This document shows, in pieces, positions 18,653-25,875 of a stretch of DNA of 36,164 nucleotides. The number at the start of each line of letters is the position of its first letter. Position 1 is the stretch's first letter. The translations under genes were made by a program, and so were the position numbers. The stretch covers positions 1 to 36,164 of the forward strand of contig NZ_JADDOJ010000040.1 of assembly GCF_015159745.1 (NCBI RefSeq), read 5' to 3'. This DNA is from Ramlibacter aquaticus (GTDB lineage Bacteria; Pseudomonadota; Gammaproteobacteria; Burkholderiales; Burkholderiaceae_C). The notes below the pieces were generated by a model. That model worked only from the letters and a program-made list of their open reading frames with translations. It was not told the DNA's origin and made no database searches.

Positions 18653-19852
18653 ATGTCTCTCTTCTCTGCCGTCGAGATGGCCCCCCGCGACCCCATCCTG
18701 GGTCTGAATGAGCAGTTCAACGCCGACACCAACCCCAAGAAGGTGAACCTCGGCGTGGGCGTGTACTACGACGACAACGGCAAGCTGCCCCTGCTGGAAT
18801 GCGTGCGGGCGGCCGAGAAGCAGATGATGGAAGCCCCCAAGGCGCGTGGCTACCTCCCCATCGACGGCATCGCCGCGTATGACGCCGCCGTGCAGGGCCT
18901 CGTATTTGGTGCCGATTCCGAGCCCGTCAAGGGCAAGCGCGTGGCCACCGTGCAGGCCCTGGGCGGCACCGGCGGCCTGAAGATCGGCGCCGACTTCCTC
19001 AAGCGCATCAGCCCCAGTGCCAAGGTGCTGATCAGCGACCCCAGCTGGGAGAACCACCGCGCGCTGTTCACCAACGCCGGGTTCACCGTCGAGACCTACG
19101 CCTACTACGACGCGGCGCGTCGCGGCATCAATTTCGACGGCATGCTGACGGCCCTGAACCAGGCCGCCGAAGGCACCATCGTGGTGCTGCACGCCTGCTG
19201 CCACAACCCGACCGGCTACGACCTGACGCCCGCCCAGTGGGACCAGGTGGTCGCCGCGACGAAGGCGAAGAAGCTGGTGCCCTTCCTGGACATGGCCTAC
19301 CAGGGCTTCGGCTCGGGCATCGCCGAGGACGGCGCGGTGATCGGCAAGTTCGTGGCCTCCGGCCAGGATTTCTTCGTCTCCACATCGTTCTCCAAGAGCT
19401 TCAGCCTGTACGGCGAGCGCGTGGGCGCCCTGTCGGTGCTGTGCGCCAGCGCCGAGGAGGCCTCGCGCGTGCTGTCCCAGCTGAAGATCGTGATCCGCAC
19501 CAACTACAGCAACCCGCCCACGCACGGCGGCCAGGTGGTGGCCACGGTGCTGAACACCCCGGCCCTGCGCGCCCAGTGGGAAGAGGAACTGGCGGGCATG
19601 CGCCAGCGCATCAAGCAGATGCGCGTGGCCCTGGTCGAAAAGCTCAAGGCCGCCGGCGTGAAGCAGGACATGTCCTTCATCGCCCAGCAGGTCGGCATGT
19701 TCAGCTATTCCGGTCTCAGCAAGGACCAGATGGTGCGCCTGCGCAGCGAGTTCGGTGTCTATGGCGTGGACAGCGGCCGCATCTGCGTGGCCGCGCTGAA
19801 CAGCAAGAACATCGACTACGTCTGCGAGTCGATCGCCAAGGTCGTCGGCTGA
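18653..19852 (+). CDS. Aspartate/aromatic amino acid aminotransferase (class I, TyrB/AspC group)
   Basis: A 399-residue fold-type I PLP aminotransferase. The PLP lysine is Lys248 in SFSKSFSLYGERVG, preceded by the substrate-side CHNPTG (Asn185) and the cofactor Asp213 (PFLDMAYQGF). The late SGRICVAALN holds the Arg that binds the alpha-carboxylate. This signature belongs to the AspC/TyrB subgroup, which exchanges amino groups between aspartate or aromatic amino acids and 2-oxoglutarate. Which substrate dominates cannot be read safely. ATG 18653 follows AAGGAA. It is monocistronic and divergent from uvrB. Confidence 0.92.
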   Translation: MSLFSAVEMAPRDPILGLNEQFNADTNPKKVNLGVGVYYDDNGKLPLLECVRAAEKQMMEAPKARGYLPIDGIAAYDAAVQGLVFGADSEPVKGKRVATVQALGGTGGLKIGADFLKRISPSAKVLISDPSWENHRALFTNAGFTVETYAYYDAARRGINFDGMLTALNQAAEGTIVVLHACCHNPTGYDLTPAQWDQVVAATKAKKLVPFLDMAYQGFGSGIAEDGAVIGKFVASGQDFFVSTSFSKSFSLYGERVGALSVLCASAEEASRVLSQLKIVIRTNYSNPPTHGGQVVATVLNTPALRAQWEEELAGMRQRIKQMRVALVEKLKAAGVKQDMSFIAQQVGMFSYSGLSKDQMVRLRSEFGVYGVDSGRICVAALNSKNIDYVCESIAKVVG

Positions 19853-19990
19853 GCGGGAACCGCCGCCGGGGGCGTTGACCGCATCGGTTCACGCCGGGGC
19901 CGGCGTGTGGCGTTGATTCACGCTCGGGTAGGAGCGTCTTTCGAACCCCGCCCACGCCCGGGCCCCCGCGTCGTTCAGGCGCTGGTTCGC
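19853..19990. other. Non-coding start of a 487-bp intergenic region
   Basis: The region 19853-20339 between the aminotransferase and the dioxygenase has no convincing gene. The open frames there are low-complexity Arg/Pro/Gly/Ala products with no ribosome site. This first part is GC-rich and holds no terminator with a T tract that I can see. The rest holds the inverted and tandem repeats listed separately. Confidence 0.6.
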
Positions 19991-20076
19991 GCCCGGGCCG
20001 GGACCGGGGCGGCCCATTCCGCTCATGTCCCCCGCCGCGCTGCGCGCGGCTCCTCCTTGACTTCGCTCCATGAGCC
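19991..20076 (+). repeat. Left arm of a long imperfect inverted repeat
   Basis: This 86-base arm is the reverse complement, with a few mismatches and one 5-base length difference, of 20181-20272. The best core is CCCATTCCGCTCATGTCCCC (20013-20032) and the nearly perfect CTCCTCCTTGACTTCGCT (20050-20067). The arms enclose 104 bases. The element looks like a non-coding dispersed repeat of GC-rich Burkholderiales; I cannot confirm other copies from one window. Confidence 0.8.
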
Positions 20077-20115
20077 GCCCCTGCCCCGGCCCTGGAGGTG
20101 CTGGCTCGCCAGCGC

Positions 20116-20160
20116 TGGGCGCACCTCGCATGGGCGCAACGCGCGTGGGCGCACCGATGC
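20116..20160. repeat. Tandem repeat, three 15-bp units
   Basis: Three consecutive 15-bp units begin at 20116, 20131 and 20146. Each starts TGGGCGCA and diverges in its last bases. The array lies in the spacer between the two arms of the long inverted repeat. The period is a multiple of three, but no supported reading frame crosses it. Confidence 0.75.
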
Positions 20161-20180
20161 TTGAGGACCGGGATGGGTGG

Positions 20181-20272
20181 GGCCCATGCAGCGAAGTCAA
20201 GGAGGAGCCGTGCCGCGCGCGGCACGGCGGGGGACATGAGCGGAATGGGCCCCGCCCGTCACGGTCCGGGCG
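20181..20272 (-). repeat. Right arm of a long imperfect inverted repeat
   Basis: Reverse complement partner of 19991-20076. It contains AGCGAAGTCAAGGAGGAG (20189-20206), a GC-rich self-complementary block (GTGCCGCGCGCGGCAC, 20210-20225) that is 5 bases longer than its counterpart, and GGGGACATGAGCGGAATGGG (20230-20249). As RNA the pair would fold into a long hairpin with the tandem repeat in its loop. Confidence 0.8.
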
Positions 20273-20339
20273 AGTAAGACCGTCCGTGCGCCCGGTTCAG
20301 ACGCCGACAGGCCTGGACCCTGGCGCCAGAGAAGCGACC

Positions 20340-21248
20340 TCAAGCCCCGTGCCACACCATGCTGCGCATGGACAGCGAGGCCAGCTGGAAGCTGTCGTTG
20401 AGGTAGCGCACCCGCTCCCCGGGATCCACCGCACCCGCGGCGTGCAGCAGCGGCAGGTAATGGTCGTGCGTGGGCTGGGCCTGCCGCGCGGACGGTCCCC
20501 AGGCCTGGAAGTCGCGCAGGCCGGCCAGGTCGCCCTTGTCCACCCGGGCCTTGACCTGCTGGTCGAAGTCCACGGCCCAGTCGTAGGCCTGGCCGTCGGG
20601 CACCTCGCGCCGGACCTGGGCGAGGTTGTGGACGATGTTTCCGCTGCCCACGATCAGCACGCCCCGCTCGCGCAGGGGCTTGAGCAGGCGGCCCAGGGCG
20701 AAGTGCTCGGCCGGCGCCTTGTCGTAGTCGATGCTCAGCTGGACCACCGGGATGCGCGCCTGCGGAAACATGGGCTTGAGCACGGACCAGGTGCCGTGGT
20801 CCAGCCCCCACTGGCCCTCGTCGACCTGCAGCTGGGGCTGGAACACGGAGCGGCTCAGTTCGTGGGCGAAGGCCGGCGCGCCCGGGGCCGGGTACTGCTG
20901 GTCGAACAGCGCCTGTGGGAAGCCCCCGAAATCGTGGATCGTCTTCGGGGCGGCCATGCCGGTCAGCCACCAGCCGCGGGTGATCCAGTGCGAGGAGATG
21001 CACAGGATCAGCTGCGGCTGGGGCAGGCCGTGGCCGAATTCGGCGCCCAGGGCCTGCCAGCCGCGCCGCCAGCGGTTGTCGCCCACGGCGTTCATCGGGC
21101 TGCCGTGGCCGATGAACAGCACAGGCATCCGGGGGCTGGGCCTGAGCGAGGCCAGGGTGGCCAGGCCCGCGGCCTGCGCAAGGTCGTCCATCATCCCCCC
21201 TCCAGATGCGGCGAGCGCCGTCAGCGCCATGAAACTTCGCCGATTCAT
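20340..21248 (-). CDS. DODA-type extradiol dioxygenase (YgiD/LigB family) with a Tat-like leader
   Basis: A 302-residue class III ring-cleavage dioxygenase. The body begins at about residue 50 (MPVLFIGHGSPMNAV), and metal-site histidines are visible in GHGSP, SSHW and LDHGTW, as in the 4,5-DOPA dioxygenase group. Such enzymes cut catechol rings or act on related substrates; the substrate here is unknown. It is unusual in having an N-terminal leader of about 45 residues, MNRRSFMALTALAAS then an Ala-rich stretch, which looks like a twin-arginine signal. ATG 21248 is supported by AGGAACC at the right spacing. Starting at the internal Met near residue 50 would give the usual leaderless length of about 255. 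Monocistronic and divergent from phaZ. Confidence 0.88.
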   Translation of the reverse strand: MNRRSFMALTALAASGGGMMDDLAQAAGLATLASLRPSPRMPVLFIGHGSPMNAVGDNRWRRGWQALGAEFGHGLPQPQLILCISSHWITRGWWLTGMAAPKTIHDFGGFPQALFDQQYPAPGAPAFAHELSRSVFQPQLQVDEGQWGLDHGTWSVLKPMFPQARIPVVQLSIDYDKAPAEHFALGRLLKPLRERGVLIVGSGNIVHNLAQVRREVPDGQAYDWAVDFDQQVKARVDKGDLAGLRDFQAWGPSARQAQPTHDHYLPLLHAAGAVDPGERVRYLNDSFQLASLSMRSMVWHGA

Positions 21249-21347
21249 GATTGGTTCCTGCGGTTGCGTGAGCATTCTGGCCCAGCTCGCGCTAAACCCC
21301 CCTCTTTGTCAGTAGTTTTCCGCGCATCCGGCGAGGCCGGATCGCTG

Positions 21348-21362
21348 TATATTGCATTGCAA
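21348..21362 (+). promoter_or_regulatory. Candidate phaZ control site
   Basis: TATATT (21348-21353) can serve as a -10. It runs directly into a perfect palindrome TTGCATTGCAA (21352-21362), 15 bp before the phaZ ATG. PHA-responsive PhaR repressors are known to bind TGC/GCA dyads near PHA genes, so this could be such a site. That link is inference; no phaR gene is in the window. Confidence 0.4.
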
Positions 21363-21377
21363 CATACGGGACACCAG

Positions 21378-22751
21378 ATGCTCTACCAACTTTTCGAGAC
21401 CCAGCGGTCCTTCATGGAGCCCTTCGCGGACTTCGCCCAGGCGGCCTCCAAGCTCTATGGCAACCCGCTGTCGCCCTTCGGGCAGTCTCCCCTGGCCCAG
21501 CGCACCGCGGCCGGGTACGACCTGATGTACCGGCTCTGGAAGGACTACGAGAAGCCCGAGTTCGGCATCCGTACCGTAGACGTGGAGGGCGTGGAAGTCG
21601 CCATCCACGAACGCGTGGAGCTGGACAAGCCCTTCTGCGAGCTGCGCCGGTTCAAGCGCTTCACCGACGACCCGGCCACCCTGACCCGCCTCAAGGGCCA
21701 GCCGGCGGTGCTGATCGTGGCACCGCTGTCCGGCCACTACGCCACCCTGCTGCGCGACACCGTGCGCACCATGCTCAAGGACCACAAGGTCTACATCACC
21801 GACTGGAAGAACGCGCGCGACGTGCCGCTGGAACAGGGCGAGTTCCACCTGGACGACTACGTCAACTACGTGCAGTCGTTCATCCGCCACCTGCAGGGCA
21901 CCTACGGCAACTGCCACGTGATCAGCGTCTGCCAGCCCACGGTCCCGGTGCTGGCCGCCATCTCGCTGATGGCCTCGCGCGGCGAGAAGACCCCGCTGAC
22001 CATGACCATGATGGGCGGCCCCATCGACGCCCGCAAGTCGCCCACGGCGGTGAACAACCTGGCGATGAACAAGAGCTTCTCCTGGTTCGAGAACAACGTC
22101 ATCTACCGGGTGCCGCCCAACTTCCCGGGCGCCGGCCGCCGCGTGTACCCGGGCTTCCTGCAGCACACGGGGTTCGTGGCCATGAACCCGGACCGCCACC
22201 TGTCCAGCCACTACGACTACTTCAAGCACCTGATCGCGGGCGACGACGCCAGCGCCGAGGCGCACCGCAAGTTCTACGACGAGTACAACGCCGTCCTGGA
22301 CATGGACGCCGACTACTACCTCGAGACCATCAGCACGGTGTTCCAGGAATTCGCCCTGGTGCACGGCACCTGGGAGGTCCGCAACGAGGACGGCGAGCCG
22401 GAACTGGTGCGGCCGCAGGACATCACCACCACCGCCCACTTCACGGTGGAAGGCGAGCTGGACGACATCTCCGGCGCCGGGCAGACCGAGGCGGCCCACG
22501 GCCTGTGCCAGGGCATTCCCAAGGACCACCAGAAGCACCTGGAGGTGAAGGGTGCGGGCCATTACGGCATCTTCAGCGGCCGCCGCTGGCGCGAGGTCGT
22601 GTACCCCCAGGTGCGCGACTTCATCCTGCAGTTCAACGAACAGGACGCCGAGCCCAGGCCCCGGGCGCGCGGCCGTGCGGCCACGAGTGCGGCGGCCCGC
22701 AAGTCCACGCGCGCGGCCAGCGCCACCACGAAGGCCCGCAAGCGCGCTTGA
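21378..22751 (+). CDS. phaZ: Intracellular polyhydroxyalkanoate depolymerase with a basic C-terminal tail
   Basis: A 457-residue alpha/beta-hydrolase of the PhaZ1 type (as in Cupriavidus necator), which mobilises native PHB granules inside the cell. The nucleophile is a Cys, not Ser: SVCQP with Cys185, close to the family's Cys183. The catalytic His lies in GAGHYGIFSG near the C terminus. There is no signal peptide, as expected for the intracellular enzyme. The body ends near residue 425, and about 32 residues follow that are rich in Ala, Arg, Lys, Ser and Thr (RKSTRAASATTKARKRA at the end), resembling histone-like or PhaF-type tails. ATG 21378 was chosen by homology of the N terminus; its ribosome site is weak. 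The stop overlaps the start of the next gene (TTGA). Confidence 0.93.
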   Translation: MLYQLFETQRSFMEPFADFAQAASKLYGNPLSPFGQSPLAQRTAAGYDLMYRLWKDYEKPEFGIRTVDVEGVEVAIHERVELDKPFCELRRFKRFTDDPATLTRLKGQPAVLIVAPLSGHYATLLRDTVRTMLKDHKVYITDWKNARDVPLEQGEFHLDDYVNYVQSFIRHLQGTYGNCHVISVCQPTVPVLAAISLMASRGEKTPLTMTMMGGPIDARKSPTAVNNLAMNKSFSWFENNVIYRVPPNFPGAGRRVYPGFLQHTGFVAMNPDRHLSSHYDYFKHLIAGDDASAEAHRKFYDEYNAVLDMDADYYLETISTVFQEFALVHGTWEVRNEDGEPELVRPQDITTTAHFTVEGELDDISGAGQTEAAHGLCQGIPKDHQKHLEVKGAGHYGIFSGRRWREVVYPQVRDFILQFNEQDAEPRPRARGRAATSAAARKSTRAASATTKARKRA

Positions 22752-23407
22752 GCCCCGAGGCGCGCCGCATCCACGCCCTGCTGCCGCAGACGCAATGCAC
22801 GCGCTGCGGCTGGCCGGACTGCGCCGGTTACGCGCAGGCCATCGCCGCGGGCGAAGCCGGCATCAACCAATGCCCGCCCGGCGGCGCTGAAGGCGTCGCA
22901 CGGCTGGCGGCGGCCACCGGCCAGCCGGTGCAGGCGCTGGACCCGGCCTTCGGCGTGGAGGGCCCGCGCAGCGTCGCGGTGATCGACGAGGCCTGGTGCA
23001 TAGGCTGCACGCTGTGCCTGGACGCCTGCCCCACCGACGCCATCCTGGGCACCCACAAGCGCATGCACACCGTGGTGGAACCCCACTGCACGGGCTGCGA
23101 GCTCTGCATCCCGGTGTGCCCGGTGGACTGCATCTCGCTGGAGAACGTGACCGGTGAACGCACGGGCTGGCAGGCCTGGTCGGCCGCAGAGGCCGCCGGT
23201 GCGCTGTCACGCTACGAATTCCGTACCCTGCGCCTGGAACGCGAGGCCAGGGAGCAGGCCGAGCGCCTGGAGGCCAAGGCCCGTGAGACGCTCGCCGGCC
23301 TGGAGGCGCTCACGCACAGCGCCACCGGCGTGGAGGCCGAGCGCAAGCGTTCGGTGATCGAGGCCGCCCTGGCCCGCGCCCGCGAGCGGCGCGCGGCCAA
23401 GGGCTGA
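22748..23407 (+). CDS. RnfB-like iron-sulfur protein without membrane anchor
   Basis: A 219-residue electron-transfer protein. An N-terminal 4Fe-4S domain of the RnfB/CO-dehydrogenase type has Cys17, 20, 25 and 42 (C-x2-C-x4-C-x16-C, then PPGG). It is followed by two bacterial 4Fe-4S ferredoxin motifs (CIGCTLCLDACP and CTGCELCIPVCPVDC). The last 60 residues are a charged, probably coiled-coil helix (REAREQAERLEAKARE). RnfB proteins of full Rnf/Rsx complexes carry an N-terminal membrane helix; here the open frame has no room for one and the rest of the complex is absent, so it is probably a soluble orphan. TTG 22748 overlaps the phaZ stop and is the only sensible start, since no ATG precedes the first cysteine cluster in frame. 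Confidence 0.85.
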   Translation: MSPEARRIHALLPQTQCTRCGWPDCAGYAQAIAAGEAGINQCPPGGAEGVARLAAATGQPVQALDPAFGVEGPRSVAVIDEAWCIGCTLCLDACPTDAILGTHKRMHTVVEPHCTGCELCIPVCPVDCISLENVTGERTGWQAWSAAEAAGALSRYEFRTLRLEREAREQAERLEAKARETLAGLEALTHSATGVEAERKRSVIEAALARARERRAAKG

Positions 23408-23419
23408 GCACGGGCAGGC

Positions 23420-23674
23420 TCAGCCCAGCGCGGGCTCGTGCCGCGGCGCGGGACGCAGGGCCCGCTGCAATTCCAGCCGCCGGAAGATGCGCATGGCCAG
23501 CTCACGCAGGGCGTCGTCGGCCGAGGTGTGGGCCAGGCGCAGTTGCTCCAGGGCGTAGCGGCGGTCGAACAGCATGAAGGTGCGGCTGATGCACAGCCCG
23601 TCCTGCGCCATGCGCAGCTCGAAGGCCTGCAGGTCCTCGTCGGCCGCATGGATCGCGTCGTGTCTCGTTGCCAT
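23420..23674 (-). CDS. Small protein of unknown function
   Basis: An 84-residue hydrophilic, mostly helical protein that I do not recognise. ATG 23674 is well supported by GGAGG seven bases upstream; a second ATG 15 bases further up is less well placed. It has no signal peptide and no membrane segment, and has one Cys (residue 28). Acidic and basic residues alternate, ending in a Pro/Arg/His-rich tail. It lies 92 bp downstream of the polyphosphate:AMP phosphotransferase gene on the same strand and convergent with the RnfB-like gene. The longer frame that contains it overlaps the phosphotransferase and is a shadow. Confidence 0.7.
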   Translation of the reverse strand: MATRHDAIHAADEDLQAFELRMAQDGLCISRTFMLFDRRYALEQLRLAHTSADDALRELAMRIFRRLELQRALRPAPRHEPALG

Positions 23675-23766
23675 GGTTCCAGCCTCCATTTCGTCAGCGT
23701 GTGACTGGAGTTTCGGGCCGGATGGCCGCTTCTTAAGGCCGGAAAAGGGCCTGCAAGCCCGCGCAT

Positions 23767-25251
23767 TCAGCCCGCCAGGGCCTTTTCGATGCGCTCGCAC
23801 ACCCGCGTAAGCACCTCGATGCGGGCCAGGAGCTTGTCGTCCGTCGCCACCACATGCCAGGGCGCCACGTCGGTCGAGGTGCGCTCCAGCATGTCGCCCG
23901 CCGCCACCTCGTAGAGGGGCCATTTCTTGCGGTTGCGCCAGTCGTCCTCGGTGATCTTGAACTGCTTGAAGGGCGTTTCCTTGCGCGCCTCGAAGCGGCG
24001 CAGCTGCTCGTCGGGCGTGATGGCCAGCCAGAACTTGAGCACCATCGCACCCGCCTCGGCCAGTTGTTCCTCGAAGGCGTTGATCTCGTCGTAGGCCCGC
24101 ATCCAGTCGGCCTCGGTGCACAGGCCCTCGACCCGCTCCACCAGCACCCGGCCGTACCAGGAGCGGTCGAACAGGGCGGTGTGGCCGCGGTGGGGCACGT
24201 GCCGCCAGAAGCGCCACAGGTAGGGCTGGGCACGCTCCTCGTCGCTGGGCGCCGCGACCGGAATGACACGGTAGTGGCGCGCGTCCAGCGCGCCGGTCAG
24301 GCGGCGTATGGTGCTGCCCTTGCCGCCGGCGTCCATGCCCTCGAACACCAGCACCAGCGAGCGCTGGTGGAAGCGCGGATCGCGGCTCAGGGTGGCCAGG
24401 CGGAACTGCAGGTCCTCCAGCTTGCGCTCATAGGTCCTGCGCTCCAGGCGGCGCGTGTAGTCGAAGGAGGCCAGCAGCGTGCGCCCATCGATGGGCGGAC
24501 GGGGCGGCGGGACTGCGGCAGGGGGCGCTGCGGGGCGCACCGGCTTCACCACGCCCTGCAGGGCGTCCAGCAGGATCCCGCCCGCGGTGAGTGCGCGGTA
24601 CGCCGGGTCCGCGCCCTCGATCACCTGCCAGGGCGCCTCGCCCGTGCTGGTCTTGCGCAGCGCCTTCTCGGCGACGGCCACGAACTCGTCGTAGTGCTTG
24701 TGCCGCTCCCAGTCGTCGGCGGTGACGCGCCAGGCGTTGCGGGGGTCCTTCTCCAACGCGCGGAAGCGCTGCCGCACCGCCTTCTTGGACAGGTGAAACC
24801 ACAGCTTCACCAACACCGTGCCTTCGGCCGCCAGCATGCGCTCGAACTGGCGGATGCGCTCCAGCCGCTGGGCGAAGCGGGCCTTGCGCTCGTGGCCCAT
24901 GACGTGGGCGAGGATGGGGTCGGTGTACCAGGAGCCGAAGAGGATGCCGATGCGGCCCTTGGCCGGCATCACGTGCCAGAAGCGATGCATCTCCGGCCGC
25001 TGCGCCTCCACGCCGCCGACGGCGCCGAAGGCCTCGGTGCGGATGTGGCGCGGGTCCATCCACTCGTTGAGCAGGTTGACCGTCTCGCCCTTGCCGGCGC
25101 CGTCCACCCCGTTGACCAGGATGATCACCGGCGAACGGGCCTGGGCCAGCAGCTGGTACTGGGCCTGGAGCAGGGCCGAGCGCAAGGCAGGCTCGCGCGC
25201 CTTGTAGTCCTTCCTGGAGACCTTGTGGCCGATTTCAGCGGATTCGAACAT
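23767..25251 (-). CDS. pap: Polyphosphate:AMP phosphotransferase (class II PPK2, two fused domains)
   Basis: A 494-residue enzyme made of two PPK2 kinase domains in tandem, like PAP of Acinetobacter and PA3455 of Pseudomonas. It transfers phosphate from polyphosphate to AMP to give ADP. The first domain has Walker A GVDGAGKGET near residue 48, but its Walker B-like segment reads FGSWYTDP, without the Asp-Arg. The second domain has GMDAGGKGST near residue 300 and an intact FDRSWYGRVLVERVEG, so the C-terminal half is the likely catalytic one. A Pro-rich linker (VPPPRPP) joins them. The gene is next to phaZ; PHA and polyphosphate are the two main storage polymers of such cells. Cytoplasmic. Confidence 0.9.
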   Translation of the reverse strand: MFESAEIGHKVSRKDYKAREPALRSALLQAQYQLLAQARSPVIILVNGVDGAGKGETVNLLNEWMDPRHIRTEAFGAVGGVEAQRPEMHRFWHVMPAKGRIGILFGSWYTDPILAHVMGHERKARFAQRLERIRQFERMLAAEGTVLVKLWFHLSKKAVRQRFRALEKDPRNAWRVTADDWERHKHYDEFVAVAEKALRKTSTGEAPWQVIEGADPAYRALTAGGILLDALQGVVKPVRPAAPPAAVPPPRPPIDGRTLLASFDYTRRLERRTYERKLEDLQFRLATLSRDPRFHQRSLVLVFEGMDAGGKGSTIRRLTGALDARHYRVIPVAAPSDEERAQPYLWRFWRHVPHRGHTALFDRSWYGRVLVERVEGLCTEADWMRAYDEINAFEEQLAEAGAMVLKFWLAITPDEQLRRFEARKETPFKQFKITEDDWRNRKKWPLYEVAAGDMLERTSTDVAPWHVVATDDKLLARIEVLTRVCERIEKALAG

Positions 25252-25324
25252 CGCAGGGGGCCATCCTGCCGCGATTCGGCGCCGCGTGCACGCGGCCGGG
25301 CTTGATGCCCGTCAAGCCGCGGCC

Positions 25325-25810
25325 TCAGCCGGCGCTGGCGGCCAGGGCGGCAAAGGCCTTCACGACCTCTGGCGGCGCCTGCACCAGTTCGATCAGAACG
25401 CCCTCCCCGCCCACCGGCAGCTCCTCGCTGCCCTTGGGGTGGACGAAGCAGATGTCGAAGCCCGCCGCGCCGCGCCGGATGCCACCGGGCGCGAAACGCA
25501 CGCCCTGGGCGCTGAGCCATTCCACGGCCACCGGGAGGTCATCGATCCACAGGCCCACGTGGTTCAGGGGCGTCGCGTGCACGGCCGGCTTCTTGTCCGG
25601 GTCCAGCGGCTGCATCAGGTCGACCTCGACCTTGAACGGGCCGCTGCCGATGGCGCAGATGTCCTCGTCCACGTTCTCGCGTTCGCTCTTGAAGGTGCCG
25701 GTCACCTCCAGCCCGAACATGTCCACCCACAGCTTGCGCAGGCGCAGCTTGTCGGGTCCGCCGATGGCGATCTGCTGGATGCCCAGCACCTTGAAGGGTC
25801 GATTGATCAT
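25325..25810 (-). CDS. VOC-family protein, probable methylmalonyl-CoA epimerase
   Basis: A 161-residue protein of the vicinal oxygen chelate fold with two beta-alpha-beta-beta-beta units. The end (CFVHPKG then GVLIELVQ, Glu141) and [10 protein letters not shown] (His84) resemble methylmalonyl-CoA epimerase. The first metal ligand, His in known epimerases (DHIAIA), is replaced by Gln13 (IQQIAIGG). It is the last gene after the carboxylase alpha subunit in an operon that makes and isomerises methylmalonyl-CoA, where an epimerase is needed to link the S product of the carboxylase to the R substrate of the mutase. The function is therefore inferred from context and partial motif agreement. ATG 25810 follows TAGGAATG. 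Confidence 0.72.
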   Translation of the reverse strand: MINRPFKVLGIQQIAIGGPDKLRLRKLWVDMFGLEVTGTFKSERENVDEDICAIGSGPFKVEVDLMQPLDPDKKPAVHATPLNHVGLWIDDLPVAVEWLSAQGVRFAPGGIRRGAAGFDICFVHPKGSEELPVGGEGVLIELVQAPPEVVKAFAALAASAG

Positions 25811-25875
25811 GTCATTCCTACAGCGCGTGAAGCGCGGCCTCCAGTCCAGGGCCACCGCGGAACCGGCTCTGCCGG

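Noticed and set aside
19991..20272. CRISPR array or insertion sequence
   Set aside because: The repeat is one inverted pair with a contiguous 15-bp tandem inside, without spacers. No transposase or cas gene is nearby.
19889..20274. Short Arg/Pro/Gly/Ala-rich frames in the repeat region, some with the same peptide AHSAHVPRRAARG
   Set aside because: The shared peptide comes from the two arms of the inverted repeat. There is no ribosome site and no protein-like composition.
20070..22751. An 893-codon frame that would extend phaZ far upstream
   Set aside because: The extra 436 residues run through the inverted repeat and antisense to the dioxygenase gene. PhaZ homology begins at the ATG at 21378.
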